A DNA stretch of 6,497 nt, taken from NCBI GenBank assembly GCA_028870815.1, contig JAGWOU010000110.1, forward strand, positions 1 through 6,497. Reading direction: 5' to 3'. Under the pieces are notes generated by a model that did not search any database, was not told the origin of the DNA, and worked only from the letters and a program-made list of their open reading frames with translations. This stretch comes from Rhodospirillales bacterium. GTDB taxonomy: Bacteria > Pseudomonadota > Alphaproteobacteria > Acetobacterales > Acetobacteraceae. The position numbers were made by a program, and so were the translations under genes. Shown piece after piece: positions 1-6,497 of the stretch (positions within the stretch are counted from its first letter, which is position 1; the number at the start of each line of letters is the position of its first letter).

Positions 1-314
1 GCGCCATGCGTGCCGTCCAGCATGGCGGTGTGGAGTATCACGTTGCGCAGGCTCACCAGAAAACCGGGGCGGGGCGGTGCGTCGTTAGCGGCGCATAACC
101 TGCCGTGCAACGCCATGGCCTGAGAGGCGATCTCAATCAAGCAGGCTGCACCCAGCGTGCCATCCGCCCGTCGCAGAGGATTATCCGGTTGCGCATAGCG
201 TGAAGAAACGCAGGAAATTGCAGTGCCATCCCAAGTCTCCGCGCTGTCCAGCAAGCACATTGCGCCCGCATGGGGAATGCACGCCAGGATTGCCTCCCGG
301 TCCAGGGCGCTCAT
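1..314 (-). CDS. apeP: hot-dog-fold 3-hydroxyacyl-ACP dehydratase-like protein, ApeP-like (3' partial)
   Basis: The first 104 codons of a gene cut by the left edge. I translated it directly: it begins MSALDREAIL and has no stop before the edge. Typical elements of the APE hot-dog dehydratases follow in order: IPHAGAMCLLD (13-23), PDNPLRRADG (43-52), the central helix CLIEIASQAMALHG (58-71), and FLVSLRNV (85-92) leading into the next strand. The family forms 3-hydroxyacyl-ACP dehydratase units; in APE systems ApeI and ApeP act together to make each double bond. The ATG overlaps the preceding stop (ATGA), the third such junction in the operon. Tyr40 stands four residues before the N-P-L motif, where from memory relatives carry a His, so activity may depend on a partner. 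Other hot-dog proteins of these clusters are possible, but the sequence block and position fit ApeP best. Confidence 0.85.
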   Translation of the reverse strand, partial: MSALDREAILACIPHAGAMCLLDSAETWDGTAISCVSSRYAQPDNPLRRADGTLGAACLIEIASQAMALHGRLCAANDAPPRPGFLVSLRNVILHTAMLDGTHG

Positions 315-1099
315 AACGGCATCACTTTCACCGCCAGAGCGAGATCGTCCAGATACTCCAGCGTCATTGTTGCCGCTTCGCCCCGAGCCAACGCCTCCAA
401 CAGTGGCAGCGCCCGGGCGGTGGGGATGGCGCGGCGCATGTCTTCCAATTCAGGAATGGCGCAGGCATGCGTGCCAGAGGCGCAGAGTTCAACATCAAGC
501 CGCGCCAGGCTTTGCGAAATGGCAACGGGCGAAAGCAGCAGAGCCACCGCAAAAGGTGCCGCGATCGGCCGCACGGTTGCCAATGGCTCAGGGTAAGGCA
601 GATCATAGGCAATTAGCGCCACCATGCCATTGGCTGCCACCGCTTGCGCCCCCGCCTCAAGCAGCCCGGCGGCAAAGCTGCCATCATGCGCGCATAGGCT
701 GGTAGCAGGGGTCTTGGCCCCGGTGGCGATGCTCCAATACCCCGCCGCGACATTATGCACGGAGTTATGGAAGCGCGTGGGGGAAAGCTCCCGCACCGGC
801 CCCGCCAAAGTGGCAAGAATCTCGTGGATGGTCTCGCCATCCCCGCCGGAGGAGGCGAATACAACAGGGCAGCAGGCTGGCTCGGCATCGGCGTTGGTAA
901 AGGCTTCCGCGCCAACGGCCAGGGCCAACTTCACCGTTTGCGGGGCGCGGCGGCGTTCATTCGGCGGCAGCAAGGTGGCGGGCGGAATCAGTGTCGGTGC
1001 GGCCAAATATGGCGCTTTGCCCGCCAGAATGGGCGCGCTGGCTTGCCAGCCTTCAAGCCCCGGTCCGCGCAGCGCGACGGCGTTCAGAAAAAGCCTCAT
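311..1099 (-). CDS. apeC: beta-ketoacyl synthase N-terminal-like protein, chain-length-factor-type (ApeC-like)
   Basis: A 262-residue protein resembling the short ketoacyl-synthase-like family (the PF13723 type) found in APE and xanthomonadin clusters. In APE systems such proteins pair with a full ketosynthase as a chain-length-factor-like partner. The conserved block PTRFHNSVHNVAAGYWSIATG (about 107-127) is clear. Upstream are the NERRR region (about 47-51) and FASSGGDGETIHEIL (about 81-95), and downstream SFAAGLLEA (about 141-149). The C-terminal ketosynthase half with its two catalytic histidines is absent, as expected for this family. A Cys (Cys136, in SLCAHDG) stands where the nucleophile of a full ketosynthase would align. 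The ATG at 1099 makes an ATGA overlap with the ketosynthase stop, with GGGAAG 9 nt upstream. An in-frame ATG at 1159 would extend 20 residues into the previous gene and is unlikely. The family is fairly sure; the symbol rests on context. Confidence 0.87.
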   Translation of the reverse strand: MRLFLNAVALRGPGLEGWQASAPILAGKAPYLAAPTLIPPATLLPPNERRRAPQTVKLALAVGAEAFTNADAEPACCPVVFASSGGDGETIHEILATLAGPVRELSPTRFHNSVHNVAAGYWSIATGAKTPATSLCAHDGSFAAGLLEAGAQAVAANGMVALIAYDLPYPEPLATVRPIAAPFAVALLLSPVAISQSLARLDVELCASGTHACAIPELEDMRRAIPTARALPLLEALARGEAATMTLEYLDDLALAVKVMPL

Positions 1100-2289
1100 C
1101 GCGTCTGGCTTCCCAGGATAAAGCTGCAATTCACGCCGCCAAAGCCGAACGCGTTGCACATCACGCGCCGCACGGGCGCTGGGTGCCCCTCTAGCAGATG
1201 TCCTGAGGCAAAGGCCGGGTCCAGATTTTGCGTATGCGGGCTGCCGGGCAGAAAGCCACGCCGGATGGCGAGTGCGGCCATGGCGGCCCCAACCATCCCT
1301 GCCGCCCCTAGCGTGTGGCCGGTGAAACTCTTGGCCGAGCTGCGTGGAGTCTCCGGCCCAAACAAGCCCGTCACGGCCTTGTCCTCCGCCGAATCGCCCA
1401 CCAGCGTCGCGGTGCCGTGCAGGTTAATGTAGTCGATCTCCTCTGGTGCCAGCCCGGCATTGGCCAGCGCCTGGCGCATGGCCACGGCCGCGCCTGTGCC
1501 TTCCGGGTCGGGGGAGGACATGTGATACGCATCCGAACTTTCTCCGGTGCCGAGCAACAGCAAGGCGTTCGGTTCAGGCATTTCGGGGGCGCGTTCCAGC
1601 AGCGCGAAACCCGCCGCCTCGCCAATGGAAATGCCATTCCGGGCTTTATCGAATGGGCGGCACGGCCCTTCCGCCATAACCCCCAGCGCATGAAAGCCGA
1701 ACAAGGTGGTGCCGCAGAAACTATCCGCCCCGCCAACCACAGCGGCATCGCACAACCCGGCATTGATCATCCTGGCCGCGGTGGCAAACAGCTTGGCGGT
1801 GGCGGCGCAGGCGGTTGAAAGGGTGAAGCTCGGCCCCGCTAATCCCAGCCGCGCCCGAGCATAGTACCCCAGCGCATGGGTGTTGTGGGTCTGGGCGTAG
1901 GCAAACCCCTCAGGCAGCGCACCTGTCTGCGGGTCGCGTGCGGTATAGGCCAGTTCGGTGTTCAAAATGCCCGAGGTGCTGGTGCCGGTGAAAAGCCCCA
2001 CCCGATGCGCGCCGTATTTCGCGATTGCGTTTGCCACCTTTTGCGCAAACCCATCCGCTGCCAAGGCACGCGCTGCCAGGCGGTTGTTGCGGCAATCAAA
2101 GGCTGAGAAAGCGGCTGGCAGAGGCTCGTTCAACCCTTGCACCTCGCCCGCCCACGCGTCGATCGGCAGGTCCTCAAACCGACAGGGCGCCAATGCGCTA
2201 CGGCCCTCGCGCAGGGCTTGCCAGGTGGCGTCCAACTCATCGCCCAGCGCTGAAACCAGAGACAATCCAGAGATCGAGAGCGGCTTCAC
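1096..2289 (-). CDS. apeO: beta-ketoacyl-ACP synthase, ApeO-like (GTG start)
   Basis: Thiolase-fold condensing enzyme of the FabF/KAS II type that would join malonyl-ACP units to the growing polyene on its carrier protein. With the GTG start it has 397 residues, normal for the family. Catalytic residues are Cys161 in TLSTACAAT, His291 in NLHGTAT and His325 in SFTGHTLGAAG, with the conserved Lys320 in SAKS. The glycine-rich GFGGVN lies near the C-terminus. I prefer the GTG at 2289 over the ATG at 2316. It makes a GTGA overlap with the preceding stop, has a good Shine-Dalgarno 8 nt upstream, and puts PLSISGLSLVSALG at the N-terminus as expected for ketosynthases. The next gene, a short ketosynthase-like partner, starts within its stop codon, suggesting a synthase/chain-length-factor pair. 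It could be another ketosynthase of the cluster (ApeR-like); the symbol rests on context and is less sure than the enzyme class. Confidence 0.93.
   Translation of the reverse strand: MKPLSISGLSLVSALGDELDATWQALREGRSALAPCRFEDLPIDAWAGEVQGLNEPLPAAFSAFDCRNNRLAARALAADGFAQKVANAIAKYGAHRVGLFTGTSTSGILNTELAYTARDPQTGALPEGFAYAQTHNTHALGYYARARLGLAGPSFTLSTACAATAKLFATAARMINAGLCDAAVVGGADSFCGTTLFGFHALGVMAEGPCRPFDKARNGISIGEAAGFALLERAPEMPEPNALLLLGTGESSDAYHMSSPDPEGTGAAVAMRQALANAGLAPEEIDYINLHGTATLVGDSAEDKAVTGLFGPETPRSSAKSFTGHTLGAAGMVGAAMAALAIRRGFLPGSPHTQNLDPAFASGHLLEGHPAPVRRVMCNAFGFGGVNCSFILGSQTR
1109..1114 (-). promoter_or_regulatory. probable ribosome-binding site of the ApeC-like gene
   Basis: The minus strand reads GGGAAG, 9 nt before the ATG at 1099. 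It is a moderate match and supports that start over the ATG at 1159. It lies within the end of the ketosynthase gene. Confidence 0.45.
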
Positions 2290-3530
2290 GGCAGGCTCTC
2301 CACCTGGGGCAGCCATTTGTCCAGAAACATCTGCTGTGCGGCGATGTGAGAGTCGTAGCGATCCATAAATGCGGCGGGTGCCCGGCTGCCGGGCGCGTGC
2401 CTTGCGGCAGCTTGCGCGTAGCGCCGGGCGAAATGCCGCAGATTGGCGCCGAGCGTCGTGTAGCGTGGTTCCGCGAACATCCGCCGGAACCGGAACCGGT
2501 ACGGCCCCCAGAATGGGTTGTCGTAAAATATCAGCCGTAATTTCCTTGTGTCATAAACTTCATTGTTCTGTGCAGCATGGGCGATGGAGGTCAGCCCGCC
2601 AGGGCCAGTGGGCAAATTGCCATGTGTCTGCAATGCCATGCGCGCCGCTTGGTCCTGAAACAGGGCCTCGGGGTTCTCTAATTCCAGGTCATTCGCGCGC
2701 GCGGCGAGGTCGATGATGGAATTTTTTGGCACCGGGAATTTGAAGGCGGCGCGGATAAAGAACTGGCCCGTCGGCCAGGCGGGCCACACGCCAGCGGCGG
2801 CCAGCGCGTTATGTGCCACATGCACGCAGTTATCGTTCAGCAACCGCCAATGGTAGAGTTTTTCCCCGGTTCTGTAAGGCTCATTCAAGGCGTTCAGGTA
2901 ATTTACGATGGCGGCCATCTGGGCGGTGTTCATCGGCAGGCGCGCACGGTAGGCATCCCGCCCGAAACAACATGCGTAATCCGTCGCCACAGAGATCTCG
3001 TATTTGAAGGCCTCGTCGCTCATACCCGCTGGTTTGTCCCGGAAAAAATATTCGTGGAACTCTATGCCTTCCAACAGACCCTGCGCCTGCGCCTGGCGCT
3101 GCGTTTCCGTGTGGGCATCGCGGGTGAGCGGCGCGCCGGCTGGGAAGGCGCCATGAAACACAAACTCCCGCCCTTCAAAGGCAACCCAGTTGGCGTTGCG
3201 GTAATGGGAATTCACGCTGATTGCGGCGCCATGCTTGGCAGCCTCTCCAGCGGCACAAATTTCAAGAACGGGATACCCATTCTGATTGCGTTTTACCCGC
3301 ACGCCATTCAGGTAAAGCAGGAGATGCCCGCCGATACCGCTGCGCAGAGGCACGCCAAAACCGGGCTTCTTACGCAGCTCTGAAAGCGCGCATAATTCAG
3401 CGTAATACGGAAATATGTCTTCGTAGGATGGCGCTTCTGGCTGGCGAGGCGCCTCGGGCTGATGGGTGCGCAGGCCGGTCTGGTTCATTCGGGCAAGCTT
3501 ATAAATGCCGGGGGTTGCAGCGTCCAGCAT
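2286..3530 (-). CDS. hypothetical protein, possible permuted papain-like (NlpC/P60-LRAT-type) Cys enzyme
   Basis: A 414-residue protein I do not recognise as a named family. It has no signal peptide and no clear membrane segment. Two segments suggest a circularly permuted papain-like fold, in which the His strand comes before the Cys helix: GIGGHLLLYLNGV (about 65-77, His69) and LLNDNCVHVAHNAL (about 230-243, Cys235 followed by His237 and His240). This order and the NC-x-H context resemble LRAT-like and DUF4105-like proteins. Between them lies a polar region with many Tyr, Phe and His. The C-terminal third (about 335-370) is rich in aromatic and basic residues (FYDNPFWGPYRFRFRRMF). The ATG at 3530 lies 3 nt after the hydrolase stop; Met15 (3488) is an alternative. 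The stop overlaps the synthase GTG. Parts of the gene are much less GC-rich than its neighbours. That it is a real gene is near certain; the fold is a tentative motif reading. Confidence 0.8.
   Translation of the reverse strand: MLDAATPGIYKLARMNQTGLRTHQPEAPRQPEAPSYEDIFPYYAELCALSELRKKPGFGVPLRSGIGGHLLLYLNGVRVKRNQNGYPVLEICAAGEAAKHGAAISVNSHYRNANWVAFEGREFVFHGAFPAGAPLTRDAHTETQRQAQAQGLLEGIEFHEYFFRDKPAGMSDEAFKYEISVATDYACCFGRDAYRARLPMNTAQMAAIVNYLNALNEPYRTGEKLYHWRLLNDNCVHVAHNALAAAGVWPAWPTGQFFIRAAFKFPVPKNSIIDLAARANDLELENPEALFQDQAARMALQTHGNLPTGPGGLTSIAHAAQNNEVYDTRKLRLIFYDNPFWGPYRFRFRRMFAEPRYTTLGANLRHFARRYAQAAARHAPGSRAPAAFMDRYDSHIAAQQMFLDKWLPQVESLP
2298..2305 (-). promoter_or_regulatory. Shine-Dalgarno site for the GTG-started ketosynthase
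   Basis: The minus strand reads AGGTGGAG here, ending 8 nt before the GTG at 2289. This is the clearest ribosome-binding site in the window. It supports the GTG over the upstream ATG at 2316, which has only a weak CTGGA ahead of it. The site lies inside the last codons of the preceding gene. Confidence 0.7.
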
Positions 3531-3533
3531 GGT

Positions 3534-4199
3534 TCAACCAAAGGGGTTGCGTGCCATCAGCGCCAGGAAGGCCGTTCGCCAGGCTGTCCAATCATGGCCG
3601 CCCTCCACCTCAACCACTTGGTCCGGCGCAAGCGCGTCCGCCAGCAAAACATGCCCCGCGGCGAAGCGGTCTTTCGTGGCATGGCCCAGCCAAAGCTGCG
3701 GGCCGGGCGCGCCGCCCAGCCGGTTCTGCAGCCAGCATAAAATCCGCCGTTCAGGCATGGTGGCGGCGCTTGTCTCCGCCTGCCAGCCCTTAAACCCACC
3801 GGCTTGCTTCAACTCCGCCACCGTGCCGTGGGTGCCGATGAAGGGTGCCAGCAGAATCAGCCCTTCGATCCCCTCCGGGCTTTCGGCGGCGCAGGAGAGG
3901 GCGCCCATGCCGCCAAGCGAAATGCCGAGCAGCCAGATCCGCGCACGGCCATTGGCGCGGCAGAGGGCAAGCACAGCGTCCTCAAGTACAGGCGCCACCG
4001 CGCCGTCCAGATACAATGCCTGGTTCGGCTTGGCGGCAATCACGTCCACAATCTGCTGCCCCGCCTGGGCTGCCGCCACCAACCCCTGCGCGGCGAATTC
4101 CTCCGCCTCGATGCCCACCCCGGGCAGCATCACCAGCAGGTTCCGGTCTTGTCCTTGGCGCAAATCAGGGTAGCGCAACAGCCCTTCCAGCTTGCTCAT
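3534..4199 (-). CDS. alpha/beta hydrolase, esterase/thioesterase-like
   Basis: Small soluble alpha/beta-hydrolase-fold protein of 221 residues, with no signal peptide, so probably cytoplasmic. It has the oxyanion-side strand LLVMLPGVG (about 21-29) and the nucleophile elbow GISLGG with Ser94. The likely acid is Asp177 in LGHATKDR and the likely base is His202 in EGGHDWTAWR, so the catalytic set looks intact. I chose the ATG at 4199 because it forms TGATG with the exporter stop. An upstream ATG at 4250 would add 17 residues lying inside the exporter and adds no domain. No strong ribosome-binding site is visible, which fits translational coupling. The substrate is unknown. Placed between an exporter and polyene synthase genes, it could release or trim acyl chains (thioesterase or esterase), but that is inference. 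It does not resemble the hot-dog thioesterases usual in APE clusters. Confidence 0.85.
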   Translation of the reverse strand: MSKLEGLLRYPDLRQGQDRNLLVMLPGVGIEAEEFAAQGLVAAAQAGQQIVDVIAAKPNQALYLDGAVAPVLEDAVLALCRANGRARIWLLGISLGGMGALSCAAESPEGIEGLILLAPFIGTHGTVAELKQAGGFKGWQAETSAATMPERRILCWLQNRLGGAPGPQLWLGHATKDRFAAGHVLLADALAPDQVVEVEGGHDWTAWRTAFLALMARNPFG

Positions 4200-6497
4200 C
4201 AGTTTCGCGGTTCCGCTGGGGCGGCAAAGGCCGCGCCATAGAGCAGGCAAAGAAACGTGCCGAGTGCCACTGTCTCCCCGATATCATGCAGCACTGGAAT
4301 GACAGAGAGAGACAGCACGCCGTAAGCGGCCACGGTGCAAAGATTAGCCAGCATGATGGAGGCGAAGGCGCGCTCCCTCGCTGGCCCGTCTTCGCCTTGC
4401 CCGGCAAAGAACAGGCAGTAATTAGACCCCACCGCGACGATCAGCAGAAACCCTGCCACCATGAAAATTGAGAGCTTGCCGCCTCCCAGCGTCAACGCTG
4501 CCGCGGCAACCAAAACAGCGGCGCCGAGCGGCAGCGCCACCCGCGCCACCTTACGCCAGCTGCGCAAAAACACGGCCAGAATCACCAGAATGGCAAGGCT
4601 ACCGCAAATCGCCAGTGTCTCCGCCTCGTGTTCAAAAAGCCGCAGCAGCAGCGCGGATTGGCGGTTCAGATTCACCAGCGCCACGCCTGGCGGCAAGGCG
4701 GCCCGAATTGCTGTGGGCGTCTTCACGGTACCGAGCGGCGCCAGCACCACCCAGCCTTTATCCGTATGCGTCAGCATGGATTGCAGCTTCAGCGCCATGG
4801 GCGGCGGCAGGCTGGCGGGGGTGAGCAATGGTCCTGTCCGCGCCGCGGCCACATCCTGAAAGAACGGCGCAAAGGCATCCGCCCGAAAGGGCAAGCCCGA
4901 GAGCGCTTTGGAAAACCGCTCCCGCAGCGCCGCATCGTCCGGCAAAGCCGCGCGGCGGGCCTGTTGCGTCGCCCGGCTGGGCAGAATCTGGCTGGGTAGG
5001 CTGAAGCTGGTCAAAGCCCCCTGTGTCGTCAATTTTGTCAGAACCGGCTCTAGCGCCTCGCTAACCGCCAATGCCTGGTGCTCGCTGCCTTCGCGCCAGG
5101 CCAGGAAGTCGCGCGGCGGGGTAATCCCCAGCTGGGCGCGTAGCGTTTTATCCAGGGCCTGGGTGGCTGGGGGCAGCGGGCTCAAGGAAAGCAGATCGGT
5201 CTGCCACATGCCGCTTCCGTGCAGCCCCAAGGCAAGCAGGGCGAGGCACGCCACACCTGCCAGAACCAATTGCATGGCCCGCTGGCGGCGTTGCATCCAT
5301 AGCAACGGCCAGCCTATTCCCGCCGCGCCGCGCGCGAAAAAACCGTCCGGAACCAGACGCGGCAGCACGAAGCGCGTCACCCCCGCCGCCGTGGCAAGCC
5401 CGGCCATGGAAAACACACCAAGCTGGGCAAAGCCTGTGAAACTGGAACCCAGCATGGCGGCGAACCCGGCGATGGAGGTCAACGCGCCCAGCCGCAGCGT
5501 CGGCCATATCCGGGCCATGGTGGCGCGTGCGCCGCCTTCCTGCCGGGTTTGGGTGAGCAGATACACCGAATAATCCAGCGCCTCGCCGATCAGCGTGACG
5601 CCAAACCCCAGCGTGATGGCATGCACGAACCCAAACACCTGCGAGACGGCGGCGATGCCCGCCAGCGCGCCGCTGGCAACCGGCAGCAGCCCAAGGCCGA
5701 TGGCCAGAGGCGAGCGGTAAGCCAGCAGCAGGAACAGCACCGCCCCCGCGCTGGCCAGCAGCGAGAGCCGGGTGACATCCCGCTTGGTCACATCCCGCGT
5801 CTGCACCGCGAACACGCCTGGGCCGGTCATGCGCAAGCGCGCAGCCGCAGCACCCGGCGTGGCCAAACGCGCGGCGGAGAAATCCCGCCTCAAAACCGCC
5901 TGGGCGCGCTGCTGGGCGTCGAGGTCGAAACCCGGCGCCTGGGTGCGCAGAAGCAGCAGCGTGGCATGGCTGCCGGGCGACATCCAAACCCCATTTTCCG
6001 TTTGCGGCCCGCTTGCCGTGCCGCCGAGGCTTTGCGCCAAGCCGAGTGCCGCACCCGTGGGGTCGGCGGGCAGGGTTTGCGCCGCCACCCCGCCAAGATC
6101 GGAGCCCAATAGCGCCAATCCATTCTTCAGCGCCTGATGCAGCCCCGCCTCCGAGAACGCCTCTGCCGTGGTGCCTGGGCTGAGCAGATAGCGGTTCTTC
6201 CACACAAAAGCCTGGGTTTGCGTCAGGGATGTATCGTCGCCATTCAGTATGGCGGCGAATTCCGGCGCTTTGCGCAACAGGCTGGCAAGGGCCTTGTTCA
6301 GCGCTTCCAGCGCCGGGGCAGGGGCGCCATCGATGGAAACGAGCAGCAATTTGGCCGCACCGCCGCCGCTCACCTGCGCCTCCAACGCTGCTTGGCCGAG
6401 GCTATGCGCCTTGGGCAGAAAATCTCCCATATCCGTGCGGTAATGCGTCCGCGCCGCGAGCATGGTGCAAACCAGCATCGCCGCCAGCCAAAGCCAG
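4199..6497 (-). CDS. MMPL/RND-family exporter, APE-cluster type (5' partial)
   Basis: Inner-membrane transporter of the MMPL branch of the RND superfamily, probably exporting the APE lipid or a precursor. The architecture has two halves. Numbering from the ATG at 6478, a first membrane segment is followed by the TDMGDFLPKA motif (about 15-24) and a large soluble domain to about 235. A cluster of helices at about 237-375 carries GEALDYSVYLL. A new segment at about 402-418 is followed by a second soluble domain (about 425-615) and a final helix cluster (about 620-755) with AVGSNYCLFF. The frame stays open upstream of that ATG (WLWLAA is visible), and those residues complete the first membrane segment, so the true start lies beyond the right edge. 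The TGA overlaps the next gene's ATG by one base. The family call is firm; the exact substrate is inferred from the ketosynthase and dehydratase genes downstream. Confidence 0.9.
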   Translation of the reverse strand, partial: WLWLAAMLVCTMLAARTHYRTDMGDFLPKAHSLGQAALEAQVSGGGAAKLLLVSIDGAPAPALEALNKALASLLRKAPEFAAILNGDDTSLTQTQAFVWKNRYLLSPGTTAEAFSEAGLHQALKNGLALLGSDLGGVAAQTLPADPTGAALGLAQSLGGTASGPQTENGVWMSPGSHATLLLLRTQAPGFDLDAQQRAQAVLRRDFSAARLATPGAAAARLRMTGPGVFAVQTRDVTKRDVTRLSLLASAGAVLFLLLAYRSPLAIGLGLLPVASGALAGIAAVSQVFGFVHAITLGFGVTLIGEALDYSVYLLTQTRQEGGARATMARIWPTLRLGALTSIAGFAAMLGSSFTGFAQLGVFSMAGLATAAGVTRFVLPRLVPDGFFARGAAGIGWPLLWMQRRQRAMQLVLAGVACLALLALGLHGSGMWQTDLLSLSPLPPATQALDKTLRAQLGITPPRDFLAWREGSEHQALAVSEALEPVLTKLTTQGALTSFSLPSQILPSRATQQARRAALPDDAALRERFSKALSGLPFRADAFAPFFQDVAAARTGPLLTPASLPPPMALKLQSMLTHTDKGWVVLAPLGTVKTPTAIRAALPPGVALVNLNRQSALLLRLFEHEAETLAICGSLAILVILAVFLRSWRKVARVALPLGAAVLVAAAALTLGGGKLSIFMVAGFLLIVAVGSNYCLFFAGQGEDGPARERAFASIMLANLCTVAAYGVLSLSVIPVLHDIGETVALGTFLCLLYGAAFAAPAEPRN

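Noticed and set aside
223..1432. Several plus-strand open frames opposite the synthase-like and dehydratase genes
   Set aside because: They are antisense to genes with clear family motifs, are low in complexity (Pro, Arg, Ala) and overlap one another. No motif supports them.
1096..2316. Ketosynthase starting at the ATG at 2316
   Set aside because: The GTG at 2289 has the better ribosome-binding site and overlap, and gives the expected ketosynthase N-terminus.
2811..3383. 190-residue plus-strand frame opposite the unrecognised gene
   Set aside because: Its translation looks more balanced than other shadows, but it has no known motif and no separate spacing, and the minus-strand gene fits the operon junctions exactly.
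3534..4250. Longer hydrolase starting at 4250
   Set aside because: The 17 extra residues overlap the exporter gene and do not add to the fold; the ATG at 4199 forms a tight TGATG junction.
5148..6203. 351-residue open frame on the minus strand in another frame of the exporter gene
   Set aside because: It lies wholly inside the exporter in a different frame. Its translation is Gly/Ala/Arg-rich with no recognisable domain, the usual artefact of GC-rich coding DNA.
6476..6478. ATG at 6478 as the exporter start
   Set aside because: The frame remains open upstream with hydrophobic residues WLWLAA that continue the first membrane segment, so this Met is internal.

Overview
The window holds six genes, all on the minus strand, so transcription runs from the right edge to the left edge. 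They are packed with almost no space between them: a 1-nt overlap, a 3-nt gap and three 4-nt overlaps. This looks like the middle of one polycistronic operon that continues past both edges. The DNA is GC-rich. The gene content matches an aryl polyene (APE)/xanthomonadin-type cluster of a Gram-negative bacterium. An alphaproteobacterium such as a member of the Acetobacteraceae is a reasonable guess, but the sequence alone cannot fix the taxon.

In transcription order the genes are: (1) 6497-4199, an MMPL/RND-family exporter open at its 5' end (ApeM-like); (2) 4199-3534, a small alpha/beta hydrolase with an intact Ser-Asp-His set; (3) 3530-2286, an unrecognised 414-residue protein with a possible permuted papain-like (NlpC/P60-LRAT-type) His...Cys arrangement; (4) 2289-1096, a full-length beta-ketoacyl-ACP synthase that probably starts at GTG (ApeO-like); (5) 1099-311, a short ketoacyl-synthase-like protein without the C-terminal half (chain-length-factor-like, ApeC type); (6) 314-1, the first 104 residues of a hot-dog-fold dehydratase-like protein (ApeP type), cut by the left edge.

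Genes 4-6 fit a type II PKS/FAS-like system in which the synthase and its short partner extend a polyene chain and the dehydratase removes water from the 3-hydroxyacyl-ACP. The exporter would move the finished lipid or an intermediate across the inner membrane. Genes 2 and 3 are the unusual part. I do not recognise them as core APE genes, yet they sit between exporter and synthase with coupled spacing, and gene 3 contains stretches of clearly lower GC. They may carry out a tailoring, release or acyl-transfer step.

There is no RNA gene, mobile element, CRISPR array, promoter or terminator that I can support, and no gene-free stretch longer than a few bases.
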